Made by a program: the position numbers and the translations under genes. This document shows, one piece after another, positions 55,448-64,000 of a stretch of 64,000 nucleotides of DNA. The stretch lies in assembly GCF_003349955.1 (NCBI RefSeq), contig NZ_QLKQ01000023.1, positions 18,620-82,619 on the forward strand. The letters are read 5' to 3'. Source of the stretch: Azospirillum brasilense. GTDB lineage: Bacteria > Pseudomonadota > Alphaproteobacteria > Azospirillales > Azospirillaceae. Position 1 is the first letter of the stretch; the number at the start of each line of letters is the position of its first letter. The notes beneath the pieces are model-generated. The model was not told the DNA's origin and ran no database searches. It saw only the letters and a program-made list of their open reading frames with translations.

Positions 55448-55945
55448 ATGACCGAGTTCGACAGCACCTGCGACCTCTACGACCGCTTCGAGAAGACCGC
55501 CCGCGTCGCCGACCCCGTCTTCCGCGACTTCGGCGGGCGTTGCAAATTCAGCGGCGCCGCGGTGACCGTGAAGTGCTTCGAGGACAACTCCCGCGTCAAG
55601 GAGCTGCTGGGCACACCGGGTCGGGGCAAGGTGCTGGTGGTCGATGGCGGCGGCGGCCTGCGTGCCGCCCTGATGGGCGACCTGATCGCCAAGGACGCGG
55701 TGAAGAACGGTTGGGAGGGCGTGGTCATCCACGGCTGCGTCCGCGACGCCGCGGTGCTCGCCACACTGGACCTCGGCATCAAGGCGCTGGCGGCGATCCC
55801 GCGCAAGACCGTCCGCAATGGCGAGGGGCAGAAGGATCTGCCGGTGACTCTGGCCGGCATCCGCATCAACCCCGGCGATCTGGTCTTCGCCGACGAGGAC
55901 GGCGTGCTGGTGCTGACTCCGGAGGAGTTCGGCGCGGCCGGCTGA
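55448..55945 (+). CDS. rraA: RraA-family protein (RNase E activity regulator or aldolase relative)
   Basis: A 165-residue trimeric-fold protein. GRGKVLVVDGGGGLRAALMG near 60 and GVVIHGCVRD near 97 are the conserved blocks around the binding pocket shared by RraA and HMG/CHA aldolases. The length fits RraA rather than the longer aldolases. It may modulate RNase E or act on a small keto acid. Directly follows the NrtR-like gene. Confidence 0.9.
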   Translation: MTEFDSTCDLYDRFEKTARVADPVFRDFGGRCKFSGAAVTVKCFEDNSRVKELLGTPGRGKVLVVDGGGGLRAALMGDLIAKDAVKNGWEGVVIHGCVRDAAVLATLDLGIKALAAIPRKTVRNGEGQKDLPVTLAGIRINPGDLVFADEDGVLVLTPEEFGAAG

Positions 55946-55961
55946 GCCCTGCATTTGCAAG

Positions 55962-55986
55962 CCCTCCCCTGCGCCGCGGGGGAGGG
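55962..55986. repeat. GC-rich palindromic element (REP-like) and possible terminator
   Basis: CCCTCCCC (55962-55969) and GGGGAGGG (55979-55986) form an 8-base stem, followed on plus by TTGGGTGGGGGC. A related element is at 60393-60452. It lies between convergent genes and could end either transcript. Confidence 0.5.
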
Positions 55987-56018
55987 TTGGGTGGGGGCAC
56001 CAAGGACGGCGCTACACC

Positions 56019-56309
56019 TCAGCCCGCGACCTTCTCCCAGCCCATCTTCTGGTACCGGTATTCCAGGATCGTCGGCGCCGCACAGGCGTAGCCGACCCAG
56101 ACTCCCAGCGTCATCAGGACGCCGGTCGGCCACAGCAGCAGGGAGATGAGGATCAGCAACGCGTGAATTCCCGCGTGCAGCCACTCGGCCTTTTTCGCGA
56201 AGTAGACAGGACCGAGCAGAAAGGCCCAAAGGATCTCGCGGTTGGTCACCGCCTCCCGCTGGCCGTTCTCCGGATTCTCGAACACCATCCCGGACGGAGC
56301 CGCCGCCAT
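56019..56309 (-). CDS. Small membrane protein of unknown function
   Basis: Ninety-six residues: a polar N-terminus with EAVTNREILWAFLLGPVYF, then a long hydrophobic stretch (about 46-84, one or two helices) and the end EYRYQKMGWEKVAG. This resembles DUF2628-type small membrane proteins. The ATG at 56309 is the only good start. It is isolated between rraA and the MFS gene. Confidence 0.75.
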   Translation of the reverse strand: MAAAPSGMVFENPENGQREAVTNREILWAFLLGPVYFAKKAEWLHAGIHALLILISLLLWPTGVLMTLGVWVGYACAAPTILEYRYQKMGWEKVAG

Positions 56310-56453
56310 CCCTGCCTCCCCTTGATTGTTTTCCGTTTTATTTGGGGAGGCAGTCTGGACGGCGGCGAGCCGGCTTGTCGAGGCTGAAACAACCTTTTTC
56401 CGGATGGTGGAGCGGAAACCCGTCCGGCGGACCCGCGACGGCGCGCTTGCGGT

Positions 56454-57659
56454 TCACGGCGCCTTGTGCGGGGACAGGTTGGGCAGCAGCGCGGCGAACA
56501 GGCCGAGCAGGGGAACGACGGAGCAGACCTGGAACACGAAGCCGATGCCTTTCCAGTCGGCCAGAACGCCGAGCCCGGCGGCGGCTAGGCCGCCGATCCC
56601 GAAGGCCAGCCCGAAGAACAGCCCGGACACCATGCCGACGCGACCCGGCATCAGCTCCTGCGCGTAGACGATGATGGCCGGGAAGGCCGAGGCCAGGGCC
56701 AGCCCGATCACCGCGCTGAGCGCGACCGTCGCCGTCAGCCCGACATGGGGCAGCAGCAGCGTGAAGGGCAGGATGCCGAGGATCGAGATCCAGATGACCG
56801 TCTTGCGCCCGATCCGGTCGCCGATCGGCCCGCCGATGATCGTCCCCGCCGCCACCGCCGCCAGGAAGACGAACAGGCAGAGCTGAGCGGAGTCCGGCGC
56901 CAGGGCGAAGCGCTCCATCAGGAAGAAGGTGTAGTAGCTGGTGAGGCAGGCCAGATAGACGTATTTGGACAGGATCAGCATCATCAGCACGGCCAGCGCC
57001 CGGTTCACCTGCCCGTGGGTCAGGCCGGGGTGGCGGACCGTGCCGCCACGGCGGACCGGGCGGGCGTGGTCGCTGCGCGCGTACCAGCGCCCGATGCCGG
57101 TCAGCAGGACCATGCCGCCCAGGGCGGCCAGCGCGAACCAGGACAGGCTCTCCTGCCCGCGCGGCAGGATGATGTAGGCGGCCAGCAGCGGCCCCAGCGC
57201 CGAGCCGGCGTTGCCGCCCACCTGGAACAGCGACTGCGCCAGCCCGTGCGCCCCGCCGGAGGCCAGACGGGCGATCCGCGACGCTTCCGGATGGAAGACC
57301 GAGGAACCAAGGCCCAGCAAGGTCGCCCCGATCAGCAGAGCCGCATAGTTCGGCGCGAAGGCGAGCGTGACCAGCCCGACCAGCGACGCCCCCATGCCGA
57401 TGGTCAGCGAGTAGGGCGCCGGCCGGCGGTCGGTGGCGAGGCCGATGATCGGCTGAAGCAGCGAGGCGGTGATCTGGTAGATCAGGGTGAGCAGGCCGAT
57501 CTGCGCGAAGCTGAGGTCGAATCCGCCCTTCAGGATCGGGTAGATCGCGGGCAGCAGGGACTGGATCAGGTCGTTCAGCAGATGGCAGACGCTGATCGTC
57601 CCCAGGACGGGCAGGGCCGTCCCCCCGGCCTTGGGCCGGGTCAGGGTGGTGTCGGTCAC
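56454..57659 (-). CDS. MFS transporter, Fsr (fosmidomycin resistance)-like
   Basis: A 401-residue MFS with twelve helices. SVCHLLNDLIQSLLPAIYPI in helix 1 and GSSVFHPEASRIARLASGG between helices 4 and 5 are strong Fsr-family features. The GTG at 57659 has AAGG upstream and gives a compact N-terminus; the longer TTG form (57722) adds basic residues. It diverges from an AraC-type regulator that probably controls it. Confidence 0.88.
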   Translation of the reverse strand: MTDTTLTRPKAGGTALPVLGTISVCHLLNDLIQSLLPAIYPILKGGFDLSFAQIGLLTLIYQITASLLQPIIGLATDRRPAPYSLTIGMGASLVGLVTLAFAPNYAALLIGATLLGLGSSVFHPEASRIARLASGGAHGLAQSLFQVGGNAGSALGPLLAAYIILPRGQESLSWFALAALGGMVLLTGIGRWYARSDHARPVRRGGTVRHPGLTHGQVNRALAVLMMLILSKYVYLACLTSYYTFFLMERFALAPDSAQLCLFVFLAAVAAGTIIGGPIGDRIGRKTVIWISILGILPFTLLLPHVGLTATVALSAVIGLALASAFPAIIVYAQELMPGRVGMVSGLFFGLAFGIGGLAAAGLGVLADWKGIGFVFQVCSVVPLLGLFAALLPNLSPHKAP

Positions 57660-57786
57660 GAAAGGAAGCCTTTTTTGGCGCTTGGCCGGTGGGCGGGCGG
57701 CGCGTTGCTTGGTATGGAGCAACAGCCTATGGTGAGTCGCGACGGCCTGCCACCGCGGTCAGGCCGATTTCTTACGAGACTGGGCC

Positions 57787-58563
57787 ATGGTCCGGAACCT
57801 GCGCATCGAGACGGTCGAGGAGTCGCCCCGCCCGCTGATCACTCTGGGACAGGATCACGCGGACGGCACCGTGCTGGCCGCCCACACCCACCGGCGCGGC
57901 CAGTTGCTGTCCGGGGCGACGGGCACGCTGCTGCTGTCCACCGCCCAGGGGCGCTGGGTGATGCCGCCCCATTGCGGGCTGTGGATTCCGCCGGGCGTCC
58001 CGCACGAGGTCCGCATGATCGGGATGGTCATGACGCGGAGCCTCTATCTGGCCCCGGCGCTGGCCGACACCATGCCGGGCCGCTGCGAGGTGGTGGCGCT
58101 GTCGCCCTTCTTCCGCAGCCTGATCGGGCGGGCGATCGACGTGCCGGTGGACTACGACCCGGAGAGCCACGACGGCGCGGTGATGGCGTTGCTTCTGCAC
58201 GAGATGCGGCGGCTTCCGGTGGAGCCGCTGTCGCTGCCCTTTCCCGCCCACGCCGCCCTGGCGGAGCGTTGCCGGCGGTTTCTCCAGGAACCGACGATCC
58301 AGGCGACGATCGAGGCGTGGAGCGACGGGCTGGGCATGAGCCGCCGCAACTTCACGCGGCTGTTCCGGCGCGAGACGGGGCTGAGCTTCGTCGAATGGCG
58401 CCAGCAGGCGTGCTTGGTGTCCGCCCTGCCGCGGCTGGTCGCGGGAGTTCCGGTGACGACGGTGGCGCTGGACCTCGGCTACGACAACCCCGCCGCTTTC
58501 ACGACGATGTTCAAGCGCACTTTGGGTGCCGCTCCCAGGGCATATCTGGCGGGGAGTGATTGA
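57787..58563 (+). CDS. AraC-family transcriptional regulator
   Basis: A 258-residue regulator with an N-terminal cupin-like sensing part (HTHRRGQLL, WIPPGVPHEV) and a C-terminal AraC HTH pair (about 160-255: MSRRNFTRLFRRETGLSFVEW, then LDLGYDNPAAFTTMFKR). It lies divergent to the Fsr-like MFS gene with about 130 bases between starts and likely controls it. Confidence 0.9.
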   Translation: MVRNLRIETVEESPRPLITLGQDHADGTVLAAHTHRRGQLLSGATGTLLLSTAQGRWVMPPHCGLWIPPGVPHEVRMIGMVMTRSLYLAPALADTMPGRCEVVALSPFFRSLIGRAIDVPVDYDPESHDGAVMALLLHEMRRLPVEPLSLPFPAHAALAERCRRFLQEPTIQATIEAWSDGLGMSRRNFTRLFRRETGLSFVEWRQQACLVSALPRLVAGVPVTTVALDLGYDNPAAFTTMFKRTLGAAPRAYLAGSD

Positions 58564-60330
58564 GCGACGCACCTTCGCTTTGCCACGTTGTAGGCAGCCA
58601 GTCGGCTAAATGACTTTTCTGCTTTAGGAAAGTGACTTCGCAACCGCAAAGTGTATGTGCACCACTCCCTTATCGATTGGTCTTCTGTTTCCGCGATGGA
58701 ATCTGTGGTAAATGGTTTGTCCTTTGGCATCTTCGTATGCAATATAAAATATTCCAACAATATACAGCAGTCTAAATAGCTCGTCGACCTCATAGGTGAC
58801 GCCATGTGCTTTCATATTTTCATGCGCTGGCTTTAGAGCTGACAAAATATCACTGTGAGTGTAGCGAGACCCTCCATCCAAGGAGTTTTTCGCAATACGT
58901 TGAAGGGTATGCTCTAGAACAGAAATGGATTCTTTCGGAATAAATGCTGTAAGGGCTGATTTTATGTCTTGCCATGCCATATTGGCATATGTTCGAAACA
59001 CGGACGCAAAGTCTGCACTTTGCAGGCTTGCTTTATTAGGATAATTATCTCTTGCTGCCTTGAAAAAACGTACAATATCGCGAGGCTTTCCCCAGCTGTA
59101 ATCGAGAAATTTGCTCGCAGAGACGCCCGGCATAAAGCGGTGAAACATCGCTTTCCTGTCGAAATTATTTCCAAGAGACAATCGAAGTCGAGCAATCATT
59201 AAATCGAAAATGGGATGTTCCTTCCCATAAGGGAAGCTCTCCCACGATATTTCTTGTCCATAAGATTGTATGCTATGGCTTATATCTGCCGTAGAAATTT
59301 CTTCGTGTTCTAAGAATTCCGATCTGATTGACATATACACCGTGCAGTCGATGTTCTCATCGATAAATTTTTCGTTGATGGATTGCACGGCCATTACCGT
59401 ATCTCTTACAAGTGCCGCGTCAGCGCTGAGAGTCGATTTATCTCTATAAGCAAAGTGCATTTCGTCTAGAAATAGGCGGCATTTAAGGCTCCTTTTTTTT
59501 ATCTGAGAAACGCAGAACTTCGTAAATTCATCATTGCTCCTTTTTATGAGCTTTGCTGCATCTAACGCGACCTTCTCCTTTGTGACTGCGGAAACATCGA
59601 ATTTCATAGATGAAAGTGCGGATCCGATGGAATCGCTAACGTGCGCAGCAATCTCACCGGCGGAGGACGACTTAATATTTTGAATGAGATTAGAAATCCA
59701 TCCGTTTTGTTGCGGTGGATCCTCTATTTCATCACATTGTGCCAGAAGGAGGGAAAGAAGAAGCCGTTTCATGGCATGATGGAAAAATCTTGTTCTCTTA
59801 ATGTGCTCTTCATCTATAAGCATGGATGCGCTATCGCTGACTGCAATTTTTGCCAAGTCTGCTTCTTCGAGAATTTCTTTTCTAAAGACAATGAATTTAG
59901 TTTTATAATGTTTGCGAGAATCTTCCTCAAGGTGCCTCAATATGGCAGTTTTTCCAGTCCCTTTTTGTCCGACCAAAATAAACTTGGCACCACTACGAAA
60001 TTGATCGATGCCGGGGAAGTGCGCATTGTGATAGGCATCGATGAAAATAGGCTTGCTGTTGACTTTCTTAGCCATATAGTATTCAGCATTTGCATCTGGT
60101 TCTCCGACCGATATCTTGATTAATGGAAGTTCCGGCATTTCTGTGCTCATAATTACTTCCCCAAACCGATTTTCAAACGGAAGAGCCTTTTTCCAATTCA
60201 ATGTGATGAAGTACCATTCCCTTGTCAACCCTGAGTGGGAGATGCAGCTTTCTAAAAGCTCAGAGGAACTCATATTTTGGTGAGCACAATGTAAGATTGC
60301 GGTTTGTGACTTGTCCGTCTGGGACGGGAT
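58564..60330. other. AT-rich island carrying a single ATPase gene
   Basis: Base composition falls to roughly equal AT and GC by eye from the end of the AraC gene to the acnB terminator, in contrast with the very GC-rich flanks. No integrase, transposase, tRNA or clear flanking direct repeat is visible. Entry next to a terminator is plausible. Confidence 0.6.
58624..60150 (-). CDS. P-loop ATPase in an AT-rich, probably acquired segment
   Basis: A 508-residue P-loop NTPase. Walker A GQKGTGKT is at 61-68 and Walker B is CRLFLDEMH near 230. Further conserved-looking residues lie in SIRSEFLEHEE near 285, a possible sensor, and WGKPRDIVRFF near 355. The C-terminal third is helical without a recognised effector. 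This style resembles the Sll1717-type P-loop ATPases, but I cannot name a function. ATG 60150 has GGGGAAG upstream; a longer form from 60273 lacks a ribosome site. Codon use is far more AT-rich than all neighbours. Confidence 0.8.
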   Translation of the reverse strand: MSTEMPELPLIKISVGEPDANAEYYMAKKVNSKPIFIDAYHNAHFPGIDQFRSGAKFILVGQKGTGKTAILRHLEEDSRKHYKTKFIVFRKEILEEADLAKIAVSDSASMLIDEEHIKRTRFFHHAMKRLLLSLLLAQCDEIEDPPQQNGWISNLIQNIKSSSAGEIAAHVSDSIGSALSSMKFDVSAVTKEKVALDAAKLIKRSNDEFTKFCVSQIKKRSLKCRLFLDEMHFAYRDKSTLSADAALVRDTVMAVQSINEKFIDENIDCTVYMSIRSEFLEHEEISTADISHSIQSYGQEISWESFPYGKEHPIFDLMIARLRLSLGNNFDRKAMFHRFMPGVSASKFLDYSWGKPRDIVRFFKAARDNYPNKASLQSADFASVFRTYANMAWQDIKSALTAFIPKESISVLEHTLQRIAKNSLDGGSRYTHSDILSALKPAHENMKAHGVTYEVDELFRLLYIVGIFYIAYEDAKGQTIYHRFHRGNRRPIDKGVVHIHFAVAKSLS

Positions 60331-60338
60331 GGCTTGAA

Positions 60339-60380
60339 AAAGATAAGCCCCCGCCGGTCTCTCGGCGGGGGCTTATCTTT
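60339..60380 (-). terminator. Terminator of acnB
   Basis: An 18-base perfect stem (60339-60356 with 60363-60380), core AAGCCCCCGCCG, with a 6-base loop. On minus it is followed by TTTTTC. It is about 80 bases after the acnB stop and would also block transcription into the AT-rich island. Confidence 0.92.
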
Positions 60381-60392
60381 GTCGAAGACCTC

Positions 60393-60452
60393 TTGCACCC
60401 GCCCCCCTCCCGGCCTCCCCCCGCTTGCGCGAGAGGAGGGGAAGAGGTGCAG
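60393..60452. repeat. GC-rich REP-like element in the acnB 3' region
   Basis: CACCCGCCCCCCTCCC is followed by CCTCCCC...GAGGAGGGG around a CGCTTGCGCG core, and TGCACCCG/GAGGTGCAGG at the ends. It is related in design to the element at 55962. Likely a dispersed intergenic palindrome. Confidence 0.4.
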
Positions 60453-60457
60453 GCGGA

Positions 60458-63043
60458 TCAGGCGGCGACCGTGTCGGCCACGTCCTGGAACTCCTTGATC
60501 TGGTCGAAGTTCATGTAGCGGTAGATGTCGCCGGCCTTCTGGTTGACGACGCTCACCTGCTCCAGATACTCGGCCGGGGTCGGCAGCTTGCCCAGCAGGG
60601 CGGCGACGGCGGACAGCTCGGCGGAGCCGAGATAGACGCGGGTGTCGATGCCCAGACGGTTCGGGAAGTTGCGGGTCGAGGTCGAGATGGCCGTCGAACC
60701 CTTGCGGATCTGCGCCTGGTTGCCCATGCACAGCGAACAGCCGGGCATCTCCATGCGGGCGCCCGACTTGCCGAGAACGCCGTAATAGCCTTCCTCGGTC
60801 AGGATCTGGGCGTCCATCTTGGTCGGCGGGGCGATCCACAGGCGGGTCGGGATGTCGGTCTTCCCGTCCAGGATCTTACCGGCGGCGCGGAAGTGGCCGA
60901 TGTTGGTCATGCAGGAGCCGATGAAGACCTCGTCGATCTTGTCGCCGGCAACCTCCGACAGCAGCTTCACGTCGTCCGGGTCGTTCGGGCAGGCGACGAT
61001 CGGCTCCTTGATGTCGGCCAGATCGATCTCGATCACCGCGGCGTACTCGGCGTCGGCGTCCGGCTCCAGCAGCGACGGGTTGGCGATCCAGTCCTCCATC
61101 GCCTTGATGCGGCGGCCGAGCGTCCGGGCGTCCTCGTACCCGTTGGCGATCATCCACTTCATCAGGGTGATGTTGGAGCGCATGTACTCGATGATCGGCT
61201 CCTTGTTGAGCCGGACGGTGCAGGCGGCGGCGGAGCGCTCGGCCGAGGCGTCGGACAGTTCGAACGCCTGCTCCACCTTCAGCTCGGGCAGGCCCTCGAT
61301 CTCCAGGATGCGGCCGGAGAAGATGTTCTTCTTGCCCTTCTTCTCCACCGTCAGGAGGCCCTGGCGGATGGCGTAGAGCGGGATCGCGTTGACGAGGTCA
61401 CGCAGCGTGACGCCCGGCTGCAGCGTGCCCTTGAAGCGGACCAGCACCGATTCCGGCATGTCCAGCGGCATGACGCCGGTGGCCGCGGCGAAGGCGACGA
61501 GGCCCGAGCCGGCGGGGAAGCTGATGCCGATGGGGAAGCGGGTGTGGCTGTCGCCGCCGGTGCCGACGGTGTCGGGCATCAGCAGGCGGTTCAGCCAGGA
61601 GTGGATCACGCCGTCGCCCGGACGCAGGGCGACGCCGCCGCGGGTCGAGATGAAGGTCGGCAGCTCGCGGTGGGTCTTGACGTCCACCAGCTTCGGATAG
61701 GCCGCGGTGTGGCAGAAGGACTGCATGACCAGATCGGCGGAGAAGCCGAGGCAGGCCAGATCCTTCAGCTCGTCGCGGGTCATCGGGCCGGTGGTGTCCT
61801 GCGAGCCGACCGTGGTCATCTTCGGCTCGCAATAGGTGCCCGGACGCACGCCCTGGCCTTCCGCCAGGCCGACCGCGCGGCCGACCATCTTCTGGGCGAG
61901 CGTGAAGCCCTTGCCGCTGTCGACCGGAGAGGACGGCAGGCGGAACAGGGTCGACGGGGCGAGGCCCAGCGCTTCACGGGCGCGGGCGGTCAGGCCGCGG
62001 CCGATGATCAGCGGGATGCGGCCGCCGGCGCGGACCTCGTCGAAGATCACGTCGGACTTGACGGAGAACTCGGCGATCACCGCGCCGTTCTTCAGCGCCT
62101 TGCCCTCGTAGGGGCGCAGCTCGACCGTGTCGCCCGTCTCCATCTGCGAGACGTCGAGTTCGATCGGCAGGGCACCGGCGTCTTCCATCGTGTTGTAGAA
62201 GATCGGGGCGATCTTGGAGCCCAGGCAGACGCCGCCGAAGCGCTTGTTCGGGACGTAGGGGATGTCCTCGCCCGTCCACCACAGCACCGAGTTGGTGGCC
62301 GACTTGCGCGAGGAACCGGTGCCGACCACGTCGCCGACATAGGCGACGAGGTTGCCCTTGGCCTTCAGATCCTCAAGCTGCTTGATCGGGCCGCGGACGC
62401 CGGCCTCCTCCGGCACGATGCCGGGGCGCGGGTTCTTCAGCATGGCCAGGGCGTGCAGCGGGATGTCCGGGCGCGACCAGGCGTCCGGGGCCGGGGACAG
62501 GTCGTCGGTGTTGGTCTCGCCCGACACCTTGAAGATGGTCAGCGTCAGGCTGGCCGGGACCTCGGGGCGCGAGGTGAACCACTCGGCGTCGGCCCAGGAC
62601 TGAATCACCGCCTTGGCGTTGGCGTTGCCCTTGTCGGCCAGCTCCTTGACGTCGTGGAAGTAGTCGAACATCAGCAGCGTGGTCTTCAGGCCGGCCGCGG
62701 CGGCCTCGCCGCACTCGGCGTCGCCCAGCAGGTCGATCAGCGGCTTGATGTTGAAGCCGCCGAGCATGGTGCCCAGCAGCTCCGTCGCCTTGACCTTGGA
62801 GATCAGCGGCGAGGTCTCGTTGCCCTTGGCGAGCGAGGCCAGGAAGGCGGCCTTGACCTTGGCGGCGTCGTCGACGCCCGCCGGGACGCGGTGCGTGATG
62901 AGATCGACCAGGAAGGCTTCCTCGCCCTGCGGCGGGTTCAGAAGAAGGTCGACCAGCTCCTCGGTCTGCTTGGCCGAAAGCGGCAGGGCGGGAATTCCGA
63001 GCGCGGCACGCTCAGCGACATGCTGGCGGTAAGCTTCAAGCAC
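60458..63043 (-). CDS. acnB: Aconitate hydratase B
   Basis: The TCA-cycle aconitase of the AcnB type (citrate to isocitrate). The 861-residue protein has an N-terminal HEAT-like domain (1-160) unique to AcnB. The swivel domain follows, with [17 protein letters not shown] near 235. The three [4Fe-4S] Cys are in FIGSCMTN near 708 and PGCSLCMGN near 769/772. The start is GTG 63043 with AGAGGA upstream. A strong terminator follows. Confidence 0.97.
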   Translation of the reverse strand: MLEAYRQHVAERAALGIPALPLSAKQTEELVDLLLNPPQGEEAFLVDLITHRVPAGVDDAAKVKAAFLASLAKGNETSPLISKVKATELLGTMLGGFNIKPLIDLLGDAECGEAAAAGLKTTLLMFDYFHDVKELADKGNANAKAVIQSWADAEWFTSRPEVPASLTLTIFKVSGETNTDDLSPAPDAWSRPDIPLHALAMLKNPRPGIVPEEAGVRGPIKQLEDLKAKGNLVAYVGDVVGTGSSRKSATNSVLWWTGEDIPYVPNKRFGGVCLGSKIAPIFYNTMEDAGALPIELDVSQMETGDTVELRPYEGKALKNGAVIAEFSVKSDVIFDEVRAGGRIPLIIGRGLTARAREALGLAPSTLFRLPSSPVDSGKGFTLAQKMVGRAVGLAEGQGVRPGTYCEPKMTTVGSQDTTGPMTRDELKDLACLGFSADLVMQSFCHTAAYPKLVDVKTHRELPTFISTRGGVALRPGDGVIHSWLNRLLMPDTVGTGGDSHTRFPIGISFPAGSGLVAFAAATGVMPLDMPESVLVRFKGTLQPGVTLRDLVNAIPLYAIRQGLLTVEKKGKKNIFSGRILEIEGLPELKVEQAFELSDASAERSAAACTVRLNKEPIIEYMRSNITLMKWMIANGYEDARTLGRRIKAMEDWIANPSLLEPDADAEYAAVIEIDLADIKEPIVACPNDPDDVKLLSEVAGDKIDEVFIGSCMTNIGHFRAAGKILDGKTDIPTRLWIAPPTKMDAQILTEEGYYGVLGKSGARMEMPGCSLCMGNQAQIRKGSTAISTSTRNFPNRLGIDTRVYLGSAELSAVAALLGKLPTPAEYLEQVSVVNQKAGDIYRYMNFDQIKEFQDVADTVAA

Positions 63044-63471
63044 GGTGCGGTCCTCTCATCCAAGGTTGCTCAACAGTCGTCCGATTCCCCGACCCGGGGG
63101 GCGCGCTCGCGGACCCGGCTTTTTTGCCCTTGCGGCGTCTTTCCACGCCGCTGGTCCTACCATTCCGGAAGGAACTTCCGCGGAACGGAGATGTCTTACG
63201 TCGCGGCCTCGGGAGTCGTCAAGTCAACGCTCCGCCTGCGACACGTTTTCAGATGCCGGCCATAGAAGTGGTATTACAACTTGCTCCCGCCGGCCCTGTG
63301 GAGGGGCGGCGATTTCCTGAATTCCTCATGGTCTTTGCAATGAACGCTCCGGTGGGGTTTCTGCGCGGGCCGCCGCATCACCATGGCGAACCCGCCGGCG
63401 AAGAGGTTGATGGCGAACAATTGGGCATGTAGGGTGTTCCGGCTGTGCATCCACGGCACCGCGCAGGCTCC
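63044..63471. other. Upstream region of acnB and the right-edge gene
   Basis: About 430 bases, mostly GC-rich, with no convincing ORF. A candidate promoter for acnB is listed separately. The last bases repeat CAGGCTCCATG twice (63465-63475 and 63479-63489), giving two in-frame starts for the gene at the right edge. Confidence 0.5.
63194..63222 (-). promoter_or_regulatory. Candidate acnB promoter
   Basis: On minus TTGACG (63222-63217) and GTAAGA (63199-63194) are separated by 17 bases. The start would give a leader of roughly 140 bases. Pattern match only. Confidence 0.35.
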
Positions 63472-64000
63472 ATGCCCTCAGGCTCCATGTCCCTTCGACA
63501 CCGGATCACCGCCCGGTTCCTCAGCGTCCTTCTGGCGCTGGCGCCGCTGCAGCCGCTGCCCGCCGCCCTTCCCATGGCGGCGACCGCCGGGCTGGCCGCG
63601 GCCACCGGCGTGCTGCTCTGGCCGCAGGAGGTCGAGGCGCGGGCCGGTGGGGGCCGAAGCTCCAGCGGCGGCTACAGCCGTCCGGCCGTGCGCACCCCGT
63701 CCTTCTCCACCCGCTCCGCCCCGTCGCGCGCGCCGGCCACCGGCAGCGGCGGCTACAGCCGTCCCCAAAGCGGGCCGTCCTTTGGCCTTCCCGGCGGGGC
63801 GCCGTCCGGCGGCGGCGATCTGGGCGTGTCGCGGCGGTCGAGCGGCGAGGCACTGGACCGCTACCGGGCGCAGCAGCAACAGCAACAGCGGGAACGCACC
63901 CCGCCGGTCGCCGCGCCGCCGCCCCGTTCCGGGGCCGGGGCCGGCTCCGGCTCCGCTTCCGGGTCCGGCTGGGGTGGAGGGGGCTGGCAGGGAGGTGGCT
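63472..64000 (+). CDS. Gly/Ser-rich exported protein, N-terminal part (cut by window edge)
   Basis: The frame stays open to the right edge (about 170 residues). Two in-frame ATGs (63472 and 63487) are each preceded by CAGGCTCC. A basic start (SLRHRITARF) and hydrophobic stretch form a signal or anchor, followed by a region ending in EARA. The rest is low complexity: two SGGYSRP units, Pro/Ser segments, a Q6 run near residue 130 and Gly/Ser dipeptides. It is probably a cell-envelope protein; no domain is visible before the edge. Confidence 0.6.
   Translation, partial: MPSGSMSLRHRITARFLSVLLALAPLQPLPAALPMAATAGLAAATGVLLWPQEVEARAGGGRSSSGGYSRPAVRTPSFSTRSAPSRAPATGSGGYSRPQSGPSFGLPGGAPSGGGDLGVSRRSSGEALDRYRAQQQQQQRERTPPVAAPPPRSGAGAGSGSASGSGWGGGGWQGGG

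Noticed and set aside
59641..60123. Plus-strand frame of 160 codons inside the AT-rich island
   Set aside because: It overlaps the P-loop ATPase coding region in antisense, and its product shows no recognisable motif.
60151..60273. N-terminal extension of the P-loop ATPase
   Set aside because: The extra 41 residues look plausible, but ATG 60273 has no ribosome site, while ATG 60150 has GGGGAAG.
60425..63265. Long plus-strand frame opposite acnB
   Set aside because: Antisense shadow of acnB in GC-rich DNA; repetitive R/A/V/Q-rich translation.

Overview
The window is chromosomal DNA of a high-GC alphaproteobacterium, most likely Azospirillum or a close Rhodospirillales relative. This rests on very high G+C throughout, dnaN-recF-gyrB together, aconitase B, FixJ-type and cache/MASE-type signalling proteins, and a tartrate dehydratase close to the rhizobial TarD enzyme. 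The genus call is inference from gene content; no rRNA is present. Layout: 1-272 is the truncated start of a possible TnsA-like nuclease gene. 1055-6098 carries gyrB, recF and dnaN on the minus strand, without dnaA. 6361-8110 holds an SDR oxidoreductase and a TPR protein. 8256-10730 is a ferrous iron uptake operon (feoA, feoB, Cys-rich membrane protein). 10741-15997 holds a GGDEF protein, an alpha/beta hydrolase and a FixJ-like two-component pair. 16248-22765 is a tightly coupled six-gene operon (isochorismatase-fold hydrolase, XapX, amidohydrolase, DoxX, MFS with monooxygenase-like tail, outer-membrane porin). 22952-26249 has a lipoprotein, tRNA-Asn and tRNA-Asp, two hypotheticals, a metallo-hydrolase and a 45-residue protein. 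26314-29189 has GST, LysR and D-tartrate dehydratase. 29303-36720 has a tiny secreted protein with an exceptional Shine-Dalgarno, a Tat-exported carbonic-anhydrase-like protein, a hybrid kinase, tyrS, ispE and a glycine-zipper protein. 36857-44252 has a LysR/EamA pair, a Na/Pi-type transporter with PhoU-like tail, a sugar-nucleotide epimerase and a kinase/receiver pair. The most interesting part is 44469-51968. A minus-strand set runs: small peptide gene (candidate RiPP precursor, 64 residues), YcaO, TfuA, Crp/Fnr regulator, ribbon-helix-helix (RHH) protein. A paralogous RHH gene diverges from the peptide gene, and a class III cyclase/ATPase/TPR protein follows. The divergent promoter contains a perfect TGTGA-N6-TCACA box, a symmetric nested dyad and repeats. 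I propose a CRP-controlled YcaO-TfuA peptide-modification locus. 52190-57659 has tRNA-Gly, a DUF47-PiT phosphate uptake pair, an NrtR-like regulator, RraA, a small membrane protein and an MFS transporter. 57787-64000 has an AraC regulator, a lone AT-rich P-loop ATPase that looks horizontally acquired, aconitase B and the start of a Gly/Ser-rich exported protein. Other points worth checking are a possible ATC start codon in the Na/Pi transporter gene, Shine-Dalgarno-sequestering hairpins before the carbonic anhydrase and tyrS genes, a terminator-like hairpin just before ispE, a cluster of three DnaA boxes at 41716-41749, and a repeated TATACC-type operator.
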